From Pisolithus tinctorius (taxonomy: Eukaryota; Basidiomycota; Agaricomycetes; Boletales; Pisolithaceae), in contig JANFAH010000010.1 of assembly GCA_024663395.1 (NCBI GenBank), positions 868,001 through 932,000 on the forward strand: 64,000 nucleotides of DNA. Reading direction: 5' to 3'. Both the position numbers and the translations under genes were made by a program. The notes below the pieces were generated by a model, which worked only from the letters and a program-made list of their open reading frames with translations, was not told where the DNA came from and ran no database searches. Position 1 is the first letter of the stretch. Each line of letters starts with the position of its first letter. This document shows, piece by piece, positions 54,011-64,000 of the stretch.

Positions 54011-54493
54011 GTCATATACCAAGAGACCCTTGGTTTGGTCTTATGTTCAGAATGCTGAGTCAATGCTGAATGCCAAAACAAACCCTGTTCCTTACTATAC
54101 TTTTCTAGTTAGCTTTTGTACTGCCCTCACTTGTGCTGAGGCAGTGTCTGTCTTTGGCTCTCCAATCCCTGCCCCCTCATCTAACCTTTAGTTAGTTTCT
54201 TGCACAGCTATTTAGTCCTTCACCAGTAACCTTGGCCTTTGGGTTGCTGGTCTTCAGTTTATATACCCTACATAGATTGTACTTAGCTCCTCAGTCTGAA
54301 TATCAATCTAGTTCACCCCCAGTCCCTAGCTTAAGCCTGAGACAACTCTCTGCTTTCACTCCTGACCCCCCTCAGCTCTCTCTGACTTCAACCCAGCTTG
54401 TGCAAGGGTCTAGCACACAAGCTAAGACCAAGGGTTGTTGCACCTGGCACTCGGCCTTTGGCCTTTGACCCCCAACCTAGTCACAAACTTAAC
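54011..54493 (+). repeat. Probable 5' LTR of element B
   Basis: TGTCAT at the start, TTAACA at the end, a TATA-like TTTATATACC near 54260, and CCTCAGTCTGAA shared with the outer-element LTR. It abuts element A's broken RNase H. The matching 3' LTR is absent. Confidence 0.55.
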
Positions 54494-54699
54494 AGTATAT
54501 TCAGACTACCACTTGTGCAAGTCACTCACCACCCATGACCAGAACCTGCACCCAAGATCGAGCAGACTGCACTTTAGGATCTGCCTCTGCCTTGAGACCA
54601 ACCCAACCCAAAATCTCATATGACCCTTGCCACCAGTCAGCCCTTATTTCCCTTGCCAGTCACTGCTGGACTTCTGTGATTGTGCAGCAGTTCCAAGGA

Positions 54700-55905
54700 T
54701 TCTTAGCCTGTCATTCTGGTACTACACTGGCTTCCAACAATTGAGGTACACCAACACCAGCTGGTCATTGACCTCCTGCTCCCTTTGGCAACCCTGGAGG
54801 TAATGGTGATGACAACCTGGATGACTCTGACCATCACTCCAGTGATGGCGACAATGACAACAATGATGGTCCTTTCAGGCCTAACCCCAAGGAAGGTGAA
54901 AATGAGGAAACTGACCTGCAAACCATGAGGGTCCTGGGCAGTCTTGCCAGGACCATACAGTCTCTCACCTGATCTTCCTGCCAAAACACTGAAGGAAGCT
55001 CAGGATCAGCCAAGGTCTGGGAGCCAGATACCTTCGATGGCACTGACCCAAAGAAGCTCTGCCAGTTCCTCATCCAGTGCGAGCTGACTTTCCAGAACAA
55101 ACCCTGAACCTTCTGTGTTGACTGCCAAAAGGTAACCTTCACCCAATCCTACCTCAAGGGAATGGCACTCAAATGGTTTGAGCCAGACCTTCTCCTCACT
55201 GGCAAACCCAAGGACCCACCCCTGTGGATGGACAGCTGGTGTGAGTTTGTCATTGAACTCCAGTCGACCTTTGGCCCCCATGACCCAGTAGCAGAAGCCG
55301 AGAACCAGCCTGACCACCCAACCATGAAAGAAACCCACTGCATCAACAAATACATGGTCAAGTTCAACAGGCTAGCTACCCAGGTCTGGGGTTATGGCAA
55401 TGGGGCTCTCCACCACTTCTTCTATGCCAGTCTTCCTGACCAAATCAAAGATGAGATAAGCCAGGTAGGCAAACCCCACACCCTTGAAGACCTTCGCTGT
55501 CTAGCTCAGGACATAGATGCCTGCTACTGGGAACAACATGAGGAGGTCCAACACCGGAACTGGTCTTCCAGTAACCAGAACTCATCCAAGACTGGCAATA
55601 AAGACTCAAATGCTGACAAAGGGAAAACCTTGGCACCCAACACCTCCAAGCCCCCCACTGCCCTGAAGACCAGCAGTACCAATGCCAGATCTTTGAAGCC
55701 TGAACCAACCAGTAACAAGCTTGGAAAGGATGGAAGGTTAACAGCTGCCAAGTGAAAGTGATGCTTCAACCTAAAGCTCTGCATGTTCTGTGGAGGGGAG
55801 GGTCATGTAGCCAAGGAATGCCCCAAGAAGGTGGCCAAGGCTAGAGCAGCCATGGCAGCTCTGGAAGCCACACCAGAGGCCTCCACCAAGGCAAAAAAAT
55901 AGTCA
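54700..55905 (+). pseudogene. Element B gag
   Basis: Pieces: PAPFGNPGGNGDDN acidic head, KVWEPDTFDGTDPKKLCQFLIQCELTFQNKP, VTFTQSYLKGMALKWFEPDLL, WCEFVIELQSTFGPHDP and YMVKFNRLATQVWGYGNGALHHFFYASLPDQIKDEI, the retrotransposon capsid fold. A zinc knuckle CMFCGGEGHVAKEC (C-x2-C-x4-H-x4-C) lies near 55782-55825. TGA codons at about 54970, 55106 and 55753 interrupt it. Confidence 0.75.
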
Positions 55906-55955
55906 GTGGTCCTCAGAACCTCACACACCCCAAGGACCGCATTGACTCCAGTGGT

Positions 55956-56834
55956 GTGCTCTCAGAGGTTAAACTCAACACATCTGCTCTTTGCAACCTG
56001 AATAGTCTTATGCCTATCATCTCTTTAGCATCCTATGATGAGCTGGCATTCCCAGTACTTGTTGACTCCAGCTCTACACACTATTTCATACATACAAAAT
56101 TTACAAATAAAATCTCTGTTCCCCTTTACTCTGTCCTGCCAGTCCAGCTTCAGCTGTTTGGTGGCACATCCAACTTGGTCATCACCCAGGCAGCAGATCT
56201 CGTCTTCATTTTTCCCTCCAGCAATGCAACCCTGGTCCCCCTCTATGCAACCCTGCTGGACTCTGAATGCAAGGCAGTCTTAGGATACAACTGGCTCACC
56301 CAACACAATCCATCAATTGACTGGGTCTTGAGCAGTATTAGATTCCAGATGCCTGTACAACAAGTGCCAGACCCCCTGATGTCACTCCCTGACCCTGAGC
56401 CTTTGGCTCCTGGACCAACCACCTTCAGTTCTAATGAGCATCTGACCCCACAATTAGAGAAACCAGTTGCACCAGGCTTGACTTGCCCACCCATCACCTT
56501 CATCAATGCCATGGCCTATGTCTGGGCATGTAAACTTGAAGGGTCTTCTCAGTTCAGCCTCCAGCTCCATCCCTCAGCTCTCACCTCCCTTTGGTCTTCA
56601 AAAGTAAAAGATGCACCAAACCTCTCCAGCGTTCCACCAGAGTACCATGAGTATGCTGACATGTTCAGTAAATCCAAAGCCACTACCCTAGCACCCCACC
56701 AAGAACACAATCTTAAGATTGAGCTGGAAGGAGACTCATCACCACCCCTTGGCCCTATCTACTCCCTGTCACCAGTAGAGCTTGAAGCTCTCTGGGCCTT
56801 CCTAGATGAGCATCTGGCTACCAGGTTCATCTGA
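55956..56834 (+). pseudogene. Element B protease and start of pol
   Basis: Active site reads VLVDSSSTHYFI: DSG has become DSS. The Gly codon GGC after TCC would give AGC by CpG to CpA. Then QLFGGTSNLV, AVLGYNWLTQHNPSIDWV, and from 56630 VPPEYHEYADMFSKSKATTLAPH, IYSLSPVELEALWAFLDEHLATRFI and a TGA where Arg or Lys is usual. Confidence 0.7.
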
Positions 56835-57552
56835 CCAACCTCTTCCCCCCATGGAGTGCTGGTCCTCTTTCTCAAGAAGAAGGATGGCTCCCTTTGGCTT
56901 TGTGTCGACTTCCAGGGCTTGAACAAGATCACCAAAATGGACTGATACCCACTGCCCCTCATCACCAACCTCCAGGACTCACCATCCTGGGCCAAGGTTT
57001 ACACCAAAATCAACCTCAGGCATGCATATCACCTAGTCTGGATTGCTGATGGTGATGAATGGAAGACCACATTCTGCACTTGGTATGGGTCCTTTGAATG
57101 GCTTGTCATGCCTTTTGGCCTATCTGATGCCCCAGTGGCATTCCAACACTTCATCAACATGGTGTTCACCAACCTCCTAGATGTATGCATTGTGGTCTAC
57201 CTGGATGACATACTCATCTACTCCAATAACAACAACTCACATTGGCAGCATGTTAAAGGTTGTGGTCTACCTGGATGACATACTCATCTACTCCAATGAT
57301 GAGAACTCACATTGGCAGCATGTTAAAGAGGTTCTATGCTGACTCCAGAAACATGGACTGTATGCCAAACCAGAAAAATGTGAGTTCCACTCCAAGTCAG
57401 TAGAGTACCTAGGCTACTATCTTTTGCCAACTGGCCTCACCATGTCTGGTGAAAAGATCAGAGCCATCTGCAACTGGCCTGAGCCCCAGAAGGTCAAGGA
57501 CATTCAATCCTTCCTAGGTTTTGCCAACTTCTACCAATGTTTCATCTATAAC
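56835..57552 (+). pseudogene. Element B reverse transcriptase with 70 bp duplication
   Basis: [86 protein letters not shown] and [12 protein letters not shown] 70 bp segment with the catalytic YLDD is repeated directly (57191-57260, 57261-57330), which shifts the frame. It ends in FANFYQCFIYN. Confidence 0.75.
57191..57330 (+). repeat. 70 bp tandem duplication over the YLDD motif
   Basis: TGTGGTCTACCTGGATGACA starts at 57191 and again at 57261. The two units differ at a few bases near the middle (AATAACAACAAC against AATGATGAGAAC). Confidence 0.9.
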
Positions 57553-58355
57553 TGTTATGCTCAACTGAAGTCAAGATGTAGGGAGAGCTCAAATGCAGAC
57601 TAATGTTTCTACTGAGCAATGGCTGCAGTAACCTTCATAAATGATGAAGGATTTGGGCAATGCCAGTAAGAGTGATCCCTGTTTGTCAAGTCCAGGCCTA
57701 CTCTGACCAACTCCAATGCTATATAAGGTCTAGAGAGTGGTTCAGAAGCAAGTCCGACACGAAGGAACAGAACTCCAGCTGGCAGAGTGGTGGCAGGAAC
57801 GAAGTCTGCCTCTCAGCCCTCATATTTCAGAGGGAGAGTACAGGCAGAGAGTTGGAGATAACTCTGACAGACAGAAGTCAGAAACAGAAGGAGTAGGAAC
57901 TAAGTTGATATTCATACTGAAGAACAGCAGAGTATGATACATGCTTTTATACTGTTACAGAGGTACAGTAACTGGAATCAGAACTGACATTCAGAGACCC
58001 AGAAATTTTCAAGTGAAACTTCCTAGATGACGAATGAAGGGTAGATGGAGGACAAATGAATGGGTAACATAGAACATCCAGAAAAGGAAACAGTCCAGAC
58101 ACTGGACCATGTGGTGCATGCACTGTGGAGTACCTGACTGCGCACTGTCAGGGAGAAGTCCAAAGGCAGTCACATGACCACTCAGAGAACGGTCTGCTTG
58201 GACCAGTAGGGGAGTAACACAAGTCTGACATTAGTCAGAGTGGAGATGGTTCATAACCAACAGAAGTTGGGCAGAGTTGGTGCAGAGTGAGTGAATGACT
58301 GGTGGAAGAGGGTGAAGAGTGAGTAAGGACTTAGAGTGAACACACAGTTATGACA
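57553..58355 (+). repeat. LTR-like repeat of a third family (about 803 bp)
   Basis: Starts TGTTATGC, ends TTATGACA, with CTATATAAGG near 57720. It matches 16763-17472 in the palindrome over most of its length. No matching target duplication was found. It truncates element B. Confidence 0.6.
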
Positions 58356-58356
58356 C

Positions 58357-58681
58357 TGTTAAGGATACTGAGGGCAAAGTTCTGAGAGCACACTGTGTAT
58401 GATTGAGCAGCTCAAGTCTGGGTTTCCAGGACTTGAGCCAGCAGTCTAAATACTACAAGGGACCAGACCACAAGGTGTCTGCATGCAATGAGGTAACTAT
58501 ACTATTGGTTGAACAATAACAACACATGTCCTCAGCATGTAAGAAGTGGATTATGCTAGTGGTGGAAATAGGGAGCTGTCAGATCAGAGAGAAGACAGCT
58601 CAGAAAGGAAAGATAGTCTGGCAGATCAGACACAAGGCAAATGTACAGTGAAAAGAAGAAAAGCAGGGGTGAAATGTAACA
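58357..58681 (-). repeat. 3' LTR of minus-strand chromovirus (325 bp)
   Basis: On the minus strand it starts TGTTACATTTC and ends CCTTAACA, with perfect 5 bp terminal inversion. The purine tract AGAAGGGGGGTAA (minus, 58682-58696) precedes it. It lies one base from the previous LTR. Confidence 0.65.
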
Positions 58682-58718
58682 TTACCCCCCTTCTAAGCAT
58701 TGAAGTCCCTGACCTCAA

Positions 58719-59749
58719 CTACTCTCCATAAGGTTCTCCAGTCATGTTGCTAATGGCAGAGTCATCAAAATCAAACTCATTGTCATACAAATCATTGTCC
58801 TCACTCCCGACGAGGGTATGATCATCTACCACACCAGGGGTGGCAATTCTTTCTTGAAGCGGACAGCAAGGGTGTATGGACAGGCATTGAGCCTGGGTAT
58901 GTCCAGGATGGGTGGCATGGCAAAGGGGACATTCATAGAGTCCACAATTGATGTGGATGTGCCCAAGGCAGTGACAGGTATAGCATGCTTGGCAATAGCA
59001 CAGATTGGAAGGAGTGAGAGGACAATCAGCCTCAGTGAGTGCATTCAGCACAGGAGATGGTGGTAACTGGGAAAGGGTTTTGATGATGTTTAGGGTATAG
59101 TTGAGTTCACCCTGGAGACACCAAAGGCAGTCTCAGGATCAACTTCAGATGGGGAGTCATGGGACTTGCAAGGTTGTGGGTTGGGGCCAGATAAGCAGCA
59201 GGCATGAGGTCTATCAGCTCTTCTAAGAGAGCAAGATGAGTGGGAGGATGACAGTGATGATGCCAGAGGGGAGGACAATATGGAGGAAACCAGAGGGGAG
59301 GTTGCAGTCAAGGGCCTTCTAGACCCAGGAGGGGGAGGTGCGATCAATGTAGGGTATTGGCAGACATTATAGATGAGGTCAGCACCTCCAAGGATGTCAA
59401 AGAGTCAGAGGAGCAGGGGAACTTGTTGATATGCAATTTCATTTAGGATGGTTTGTGCTGGGGACAGAAGAGGGTTCTGTCAGTTAACATAGCAGGACAA
59501 TTCTTCAAGCTGAAGAGCTTGGATGGTAGTGTGATAAACTAGGTCAAGAGGGGAGTTTTCATTGACTTTGTGATAGACAGTGCCAACAACAGCAGGGTTG
59601 GTGATGAAGAGGCAGTATGAAGCAATCATTTGATCACTGGCAGGCTGTCCCTGACAACAAGCAAAGGGGGTATGGTGGTGAGAAGGTTTGTGGGGGTAGG
59701 TGTAACCATGAGGAGGCATTTCAAGAGTGATACTTCTGATGGTGTGAGT
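58719..59749 (-). pseudogene. Extra ORF after chromodomain, tandem zinc knuckles
   Basis: Downstream of the chromodomain, in pol orientation: IASYCLFITNPAVVGTVYHK, LLRLFDILGGADLIYNVCQYP, a Ser/Pro-rich linker, then CYTCHCLGHIHINC (C-x2-C-x4-H-x4-C) and CPLCHATHPGHTQAQC (C-x2-C-x6-H-x4-C), an acidic tail and stop at 58719. Frames change between the blocks. Zinc knuckles normally sit in Gag; here they are at the 3' end next to the polypurine tract. Function unknown; possibly an RNA-binding accessory protein. Confidence 0.6.
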
Positions 59750-60970
59750 GGGATGTTGAGTGGGTGGTCTCTGAGGGGGGAAGTCTTTTGGGAAGCATTT
59801 CTTATATGCAGAGAGTACATCATCTGTGTGTTCAAGGTGTGGTTCATTTTGCCATGAGTTTTTGGATGAAGGATGACCCTTCCATTTGATTAAAAAGGCA
59901 TGTCTGTGGCTGGACCTTTTATGGCCAACTATTGCCTCAACTTCATATTCTTCTTCCTTGTTGACTAGGTCAGGCAGTGGAGCCAGGAAGTTCAGTCTGT
60001 GAACATTGTTTTTGCAATAGGGTGATAAGAGGGAGGCATGGAAGATGTCATGGATCTTCCATCATGTGGGAATAGCAAGGCAATAGGTGATTGGAGATAG
60101 GACTTTGGAGATGACAAAGGGTCCTTCTCACTTTGGGGCAACCTTTCTATTTTCATAGGAACACTTTAGGCTCTGTGCTTCTAGTCAAACCTTATCACCT
60201 TTCTGGAATGGAGTGAAGGGGTGTGATGAGTGGTCTTTCATTGTTTTCCTGGCTAGATCATGTGCTGCAAGGGCTTCTTCTCTAGCTTTTCAGAGTTCCT
60301 CAAGTCTAAACTTGGCAGTGGGAAGGTGGGTTTCCACAATAAGGGACAGGAGGGGTTTCAGTTCATACCCATACATGAGGTAGAATGGTGATTGATGGGT
60401 GATGGAATGAGGGTGGTGATTATGCGCAAACTCTGCCATAGGGAGATTGTCCACCCATGAGGCAGGGTCATTCTGGCAGAAGATTCAGAGGTATGTCTCA
60501 ACCTCTTGATTTATGTGCTCTGTTTCTCCATTGGTTTGAGGATGGTATGCCATTGAGAGGGCAAGGGAGTATCCCAGAAGGGCAGTGAGTTCTTTTGCAA
60601 ATGTGGAGGTGAACTGAGGGCCTTGGTTGGATATAATTTTATCATATAGCCCAAAATGGGAGTAGACTTTTCTGAAAAAGAGTGCTGCAATGTCAGTGGC
60701 AGAGGCAGTTTTCTTTGTGGGTGTTAAAATTACCCCCTTTGTAAGCCCATGGTCTACCACAACCAAGAGAGAGTCATATCCCTTGGAAAGGGGAAGATTG
60801 GTAATCAGATTGCAAGAGATCTGTTGGAAGGGGCAGGTCAAGGTTGAGGGGATGGGTGTAAGGGGTGGTGTCATTGGGTGGGTGTTTACTTTATTCTGCT
60901 GGCATGTAGCACAGCCTTCTACATATTTGCAGATGAAAGAGGTGAGTCCTGTGTCACAAATTTCCTAGAT
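59750..60970 (-). pseudogene. Chromovirus integrase and chromodomain
   Basis: N-terminal Cys pair (EGCATCQQNK), then PFQQISCNLITNLPLSKGYDSLLVVVDHGLTKGVIL (first Asp), YDKIISNQGPQFTS where the second Asp is Asn (ISD to ISN fits TCC-GAC to TCC-AAC), and HPQTNGETEHINQEVETYL (Glu). The GPFVISKVLSP and IHDIFHASLLSPY blocks lead to the chromodomain: YEVEAIVGHKRSS, HAFLIKWKGHPSSKNSWQNE. Several TGA codons (for example after ETYL and LEEL) stand in Arg positions. Inactive by loss of a catalytic Asp. Confidence 0.8.
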
Positions 60971-62314
60971 CCATGATGAGTCATTAGCATACCTTAATAG
61001 GAGCGGATTTCCCACGCTGCCTTTTAATGACTTGTAATGCCACCCACTTTCCATGAACATGTGGTTGAGATCACATGTCATCTCATGATTATGACTTTGA
61101 TAACTCATTATTTTACCTAATCATGGTATTATATTGCTGCAGCCTAATAAGTACTTATAACAGCATGGCAATGGCGAAGAACCCATAGCAATACCAGTGG
61201 AACTCATCACAATGTATACTAACCATTATTATTTATTAATATTTTGACAATCCATTGTTATTTCATTTTGCCTTGGTACCCTCATGACAATGGTTAAAAT
61301 TCCATTCGGAAATCACTACTTATTGATGTATAGATGAGTGGTACTAATAATTGGAGAGTTCTACTTAATAATGCCAGTGGTGCGAGTGGATATGCAAACC
61401 AGACAATCAGCAACTAAGAGCAGTAAGGGGAGGAAAGGACAGCAGCTCAATGTAAGTATGGGGGTCATTGCGACAATGACACAAGGACAAAAGCAAATGC
61501 ATATGCTGTGGACAACCATCAGATCATAGCTTACAGTGTAATTAAAATACTTACAAGATTAGTGAACCAATGGGAGCAGCGATATGGGGCAATGGGATGA
61601 GGAAGATAGAACAAGTGTTGCATGAGAGGCATTCATAGCATCGAGCAATAGGACAATGGAGCTAGCATCAACACACAACACTGTCACAAGTTGTCTGGAA
61701 CCTTGAAAAAAGTTAATGTCAGAAGTAATAATAGTGTCATGGGGGAAATGTACCTCGACCCTCAAACCCACTCCCCAGGTGATGGACAATGACAAACAAG
61801 CAGGACGAGGTGGATAACAGCAACAACACCATATGACAATGCAATGAACCAGGACAACAGTGTGGGAGACAACAAGGTGTGAGAAGAGGGGTGAGTTGCT
61901 TATAATACAGCCAGTGGAGTTTGAATGACTTAGCAGAAATCAGATCAGGTAATTCCAGAGGATGACAGTGACGATGTATGATTGCAGCAAATGAATGTAT
62001 TACAAGTAGACCTACATGAGCTTGAAACATGAATTGCATCTAATATAATGGGATGCAAGCTAAATCAAAGACTGTAGAACATATAGAAACCCAGCACATA
62101 AGTGACACCTGGTACTGCTATTAATTCAAACCTTCATCTTCTTTGGTTTCAAGGACCTTGTAGCAGTAGCATGGCGACCATGGTGGGTAGGTTCCAGACC
62201 TGGTTCAGTAGCATGAATATTAGTTGTAAGACCTTCGGGAACCACCTCAGGAATGGCTGGAATCACCTTTTGAGCAGCTGAGCTGTGCTGGCAACTCATG
62301 ACTGGAATTGCTTG
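60971..62314. other. AT-rich, CpG-poor region, no gene seen
   Basis: No credible gene on either strand. It begins where the chromovirus stops and ends at the 3' end of the next gene. Confidence 0.4.
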
Positions 62315-63794
62315 TCAGGATTGAGATGTTTCAGCCTCAGCTGGGCCAGACATGTTCATCTGACCAACAGCAATGGTCACCACTGACATCTCAACACTGC
62401 TGTTTGAAATTGGCTGCCCAATTGAGATAGAAGGGGACAATTGACAAGAAGCACCAGAAATAGTTTGAGCACTGAGATCAGCTTGTGCAGCAGTGACACT
62501 AGCTGGACAAGAGTGAGGGGGATTGAAATGAGTGACTGAGCTGGCAACAGGTGATGGAGCACAAGAGACCAATGACAGATCAGAGTCATGTAGATCTGAA
62601 TCATGGCCACCAGGGGCATTGGGGTCATGCAGTGTGGAAATGGGTGGGGTGTGACTCTCAGTGGGGTCAATGTTGTTGAGTTCATCTAAAAATTCACCTT
62701 CCCAAGTATGCAGCTGCTCCATGTTAGCAAATACCTCAGATTCAACATTTGCCAATTGAGACCCCTTCCTGAAGACTTCCTGGTTGAAGAAATTCATCAT
62801 GCTGACAGCCCAAGGAGATGCTTTGAAAAGCTTCTTGAGGTAGAAATTGTATTCTGATCAGTTGTTGACCTGCATTTCTGCACTGGTAGCACTTAATTCA
62901 GGATCATGTGACAATAGGAATCGAACCTTGGTATGATATTGATGTCAGTGTGTACTAGCAGTGACCACAGACACCCTCACCAAGATGCAGGCACCAGCAA
63001 TCAGGCCCTCAGTAACACTCAGCATGCCCATCTTCTGACCCCTGGCTGGGGGCCATCCACATTTGTTTTCTGTGAGGATTGATTTTCCAAACATCAGGAC
63101 ACAGATAACCTATGGGCTGAAATCAATTTTCAACTAAGAGTGGCATTGAACTGTGCATGCTTACCTTAACTAGGATGGGACTCTTCAAGAAGCCTCCAGT
63201 AACCATCTGCTTAGGATCTGCAAAAAGAATGGGTGTAAAACAGGTGTATTCTCCAACTCCATCCTTCTTCAAGAGTGCCAGGCATGCCTTGTTGTCCTTC
63301 TTACAAGTGGGCTTTCCAGTAAAGAGATCTGGTGAAATGTTATATGGAGCAAATAACACACCAGCACAGTCCTTGATGACTTTGAGGACATTGGATCTCT
63401 CCTGACTGTGTGCTTGTATGAACTTGAAACAAATTAATATGTTAGTGGTCACCAAGGTTGGGATTACACATACCATGGAGCCAAATTGCTTGTAGGTTAC
63501 CATTGACTCATGTAAATCCACAGGAATCATCTTGTAAAGCTCAGTCAGAGCATCCTTGAGCTTCCCATCCTGTGATTTCCACCATGCTGGATCACATCGA
63601 TCAGTATTGGGATTTGGAGCTTCTGGGAAAAGGCTTTGAATGATGAAAAAATGATACAGTAGGAGGTATTTCTTTGCTTCTTGCTCAATATGAGTCATGA
63701 GGCTGTTTGACTTTCTAGATGCATTCCTGGACTGCTTGGAACACTGGCTATTGGCTTTGAAGAGAGCCTTCCTTGTCTGGTGCAGTTCCTTCAT
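62315..63794 (-). pseudogene. Second Agaricomycete-expanded unknown family, decayed
   Basis: Start MKELHQTRKALFKANSQCSK at 63794. Blocks: QEAKKYLLLYHFFIIQSLFPEAPNP, LKDALTELYKMIPVDLHESM, an intron, FIQAHSQERSNVLKVIKDCAGVLF, NKACLALLKKDGVGEYTCFTPILFAD, GGFLKSPILVKV. Past several shifts and stops: LKKLFKASPWAVSMMNFFNQEVFRKG and a Pro/Ser-rich tail with the final stop at 62315. From memory the order (LYxxLPxDLH, AHxxERSN, LFKxPxLVKV, SPWAxSxMxFFNxEVF) is that of a common uncharacterised mushroom family, often beside transposons. CpG-poor and shifted in the middle (62820-63120), so probably dead. Confidence 0.55.
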
Positions 63795-64000
63795 CAGGAA
63801 ATTAACACTTTACTATTTTTGACCTTTTTGTGACTTTTTTTGACTTTTTTGTGACTATTGTGACTATTTGTGACTTTTTGGGAAGGAACCTACTATCTGT
63901 ACTTTTTTCTGACCATAAACAGCATTTTGAAGAATGAAAAGAGAACAGAATCTATTGAGACAACTAAGTGATGATATATCTAAGCCAAGAAGACTAGAAA
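63795..64000. repeat. Short T-rich tandem of TTTTTGTGACT
   Basis: Between 63818 and 63885 the unit (T)nGTGAC(T) or close variants recurs about six times. No gene seen to the edge. Confidence 0.6.

Larger units (their letters stand above)
54011..57552 (+). mobile_element. Gypsy element B, inserted in element A
   Basis: 5' LTR 54011-54493, gag 54700-55900, protease/pol 55956-57552. It sits in element A's RNase H codons (TDASNY). It is cut at 57552 inside its own RT connection region (SFLGFANFYQCFIYN) by another LTR. Heavily CpG-depleted with multiple stops. Confidence 0.72.
58357..60970 (-). mobile_element. Minus-strand chromovirus, 3' end
   Basis: Contains integrase (60970 to about 60000), chromodomain (about 59950-59800), a further ORF with zinc knuckles (59750-58719), a polypurine tract and a 3' LTR. 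RT and gag are absent to the right of 60970. Confidence 0.75.

Noticed and set aside
63818..63885. T-rich run as a Pol III terminator or small RNA gene
   Set aside because: It is a short tandem of TTTTTGTGACT with no A/B box or stem upstream.
43570..64000. Ascomycete-type RIP as the cause of decay
   Set aside because: The visible changes are at CpG (CGA to TGA, CG to CA), not the CA to TA bias of classic RIP; CpG methylation decay fits better, though a count is needed.

Overview
This is a nuclear window from a filamentous basidiomycete, most likely an Agaricomycete. Genes are intron-rich with short (about 50 bp) GT-AG introns. The repeats are Ty3/gypsy elements with chromodomain integrases. 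G-domain GTPase, BTB and APH families typical of mushroom genomes are present. Nothing supports a prokaryotic, organellar or viral origin.

Layout. 1-13185: the 3' part of one Ty3/gypsy chromovirus (integrase and chromodomain, then an antisense gene, then the 3' LTR), split by a complete second gypsy element at 1998-12035 that landed inside the antisense gene. The inner element also carries an antisense multi-exon gene between pol and its 3' LTR. 13186-19400: CpG-poor sequence with a decayed copy of an Agaricomycete-expanded gene family and a 2.8 kb near-perfect palindrome (1,190 bp arms, 417 bp loop) bounded by TA dinucleotides and Tc1/mariner-like ends. 19400-43450: a CpG-normal gene island. 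It holds a three-copy unknown family, two G-domain GTPase genes, an RWD/RBR ubiquitin ligase, an APH-type kinase, a LENG1-like Cir_N protein divergently overlapping ORC5, a truncated oligopeptide transporter, a BTB protein, a BuGZ/ZNF207-like protein and several unidentified genes. 43570-64000: a second CpG-poor block. It holds the 3' half of the second GTPase gene, a 78 bp x 10 minisatellite, a reverse-oriented fragment of the inner-element family, a PIF/Harbinger fragment, two nested plus-strand gypsy wrecks, two adjacent LTRs, a minus-strand chromovirus 3' end with an extra zinc-knuckle ORF, and a second expanded-family gene.

How it fits together. The island carries housekeeping functions (replication origin recognition, mRNA and spindle factors, ubiquitin ligation). 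The flanks are transposon graveyards inactivated mainly by C-to-T change at CpG: CGA codons became TGA stops, and catalytic Asp or Gly codons were lost through CG to CA. The most unusual signals are the antisense, intron-bearing zinc-cluster genes carried by two different gypsy families, the palindrome, and a CpG-depletion boundary falling inside one gene.
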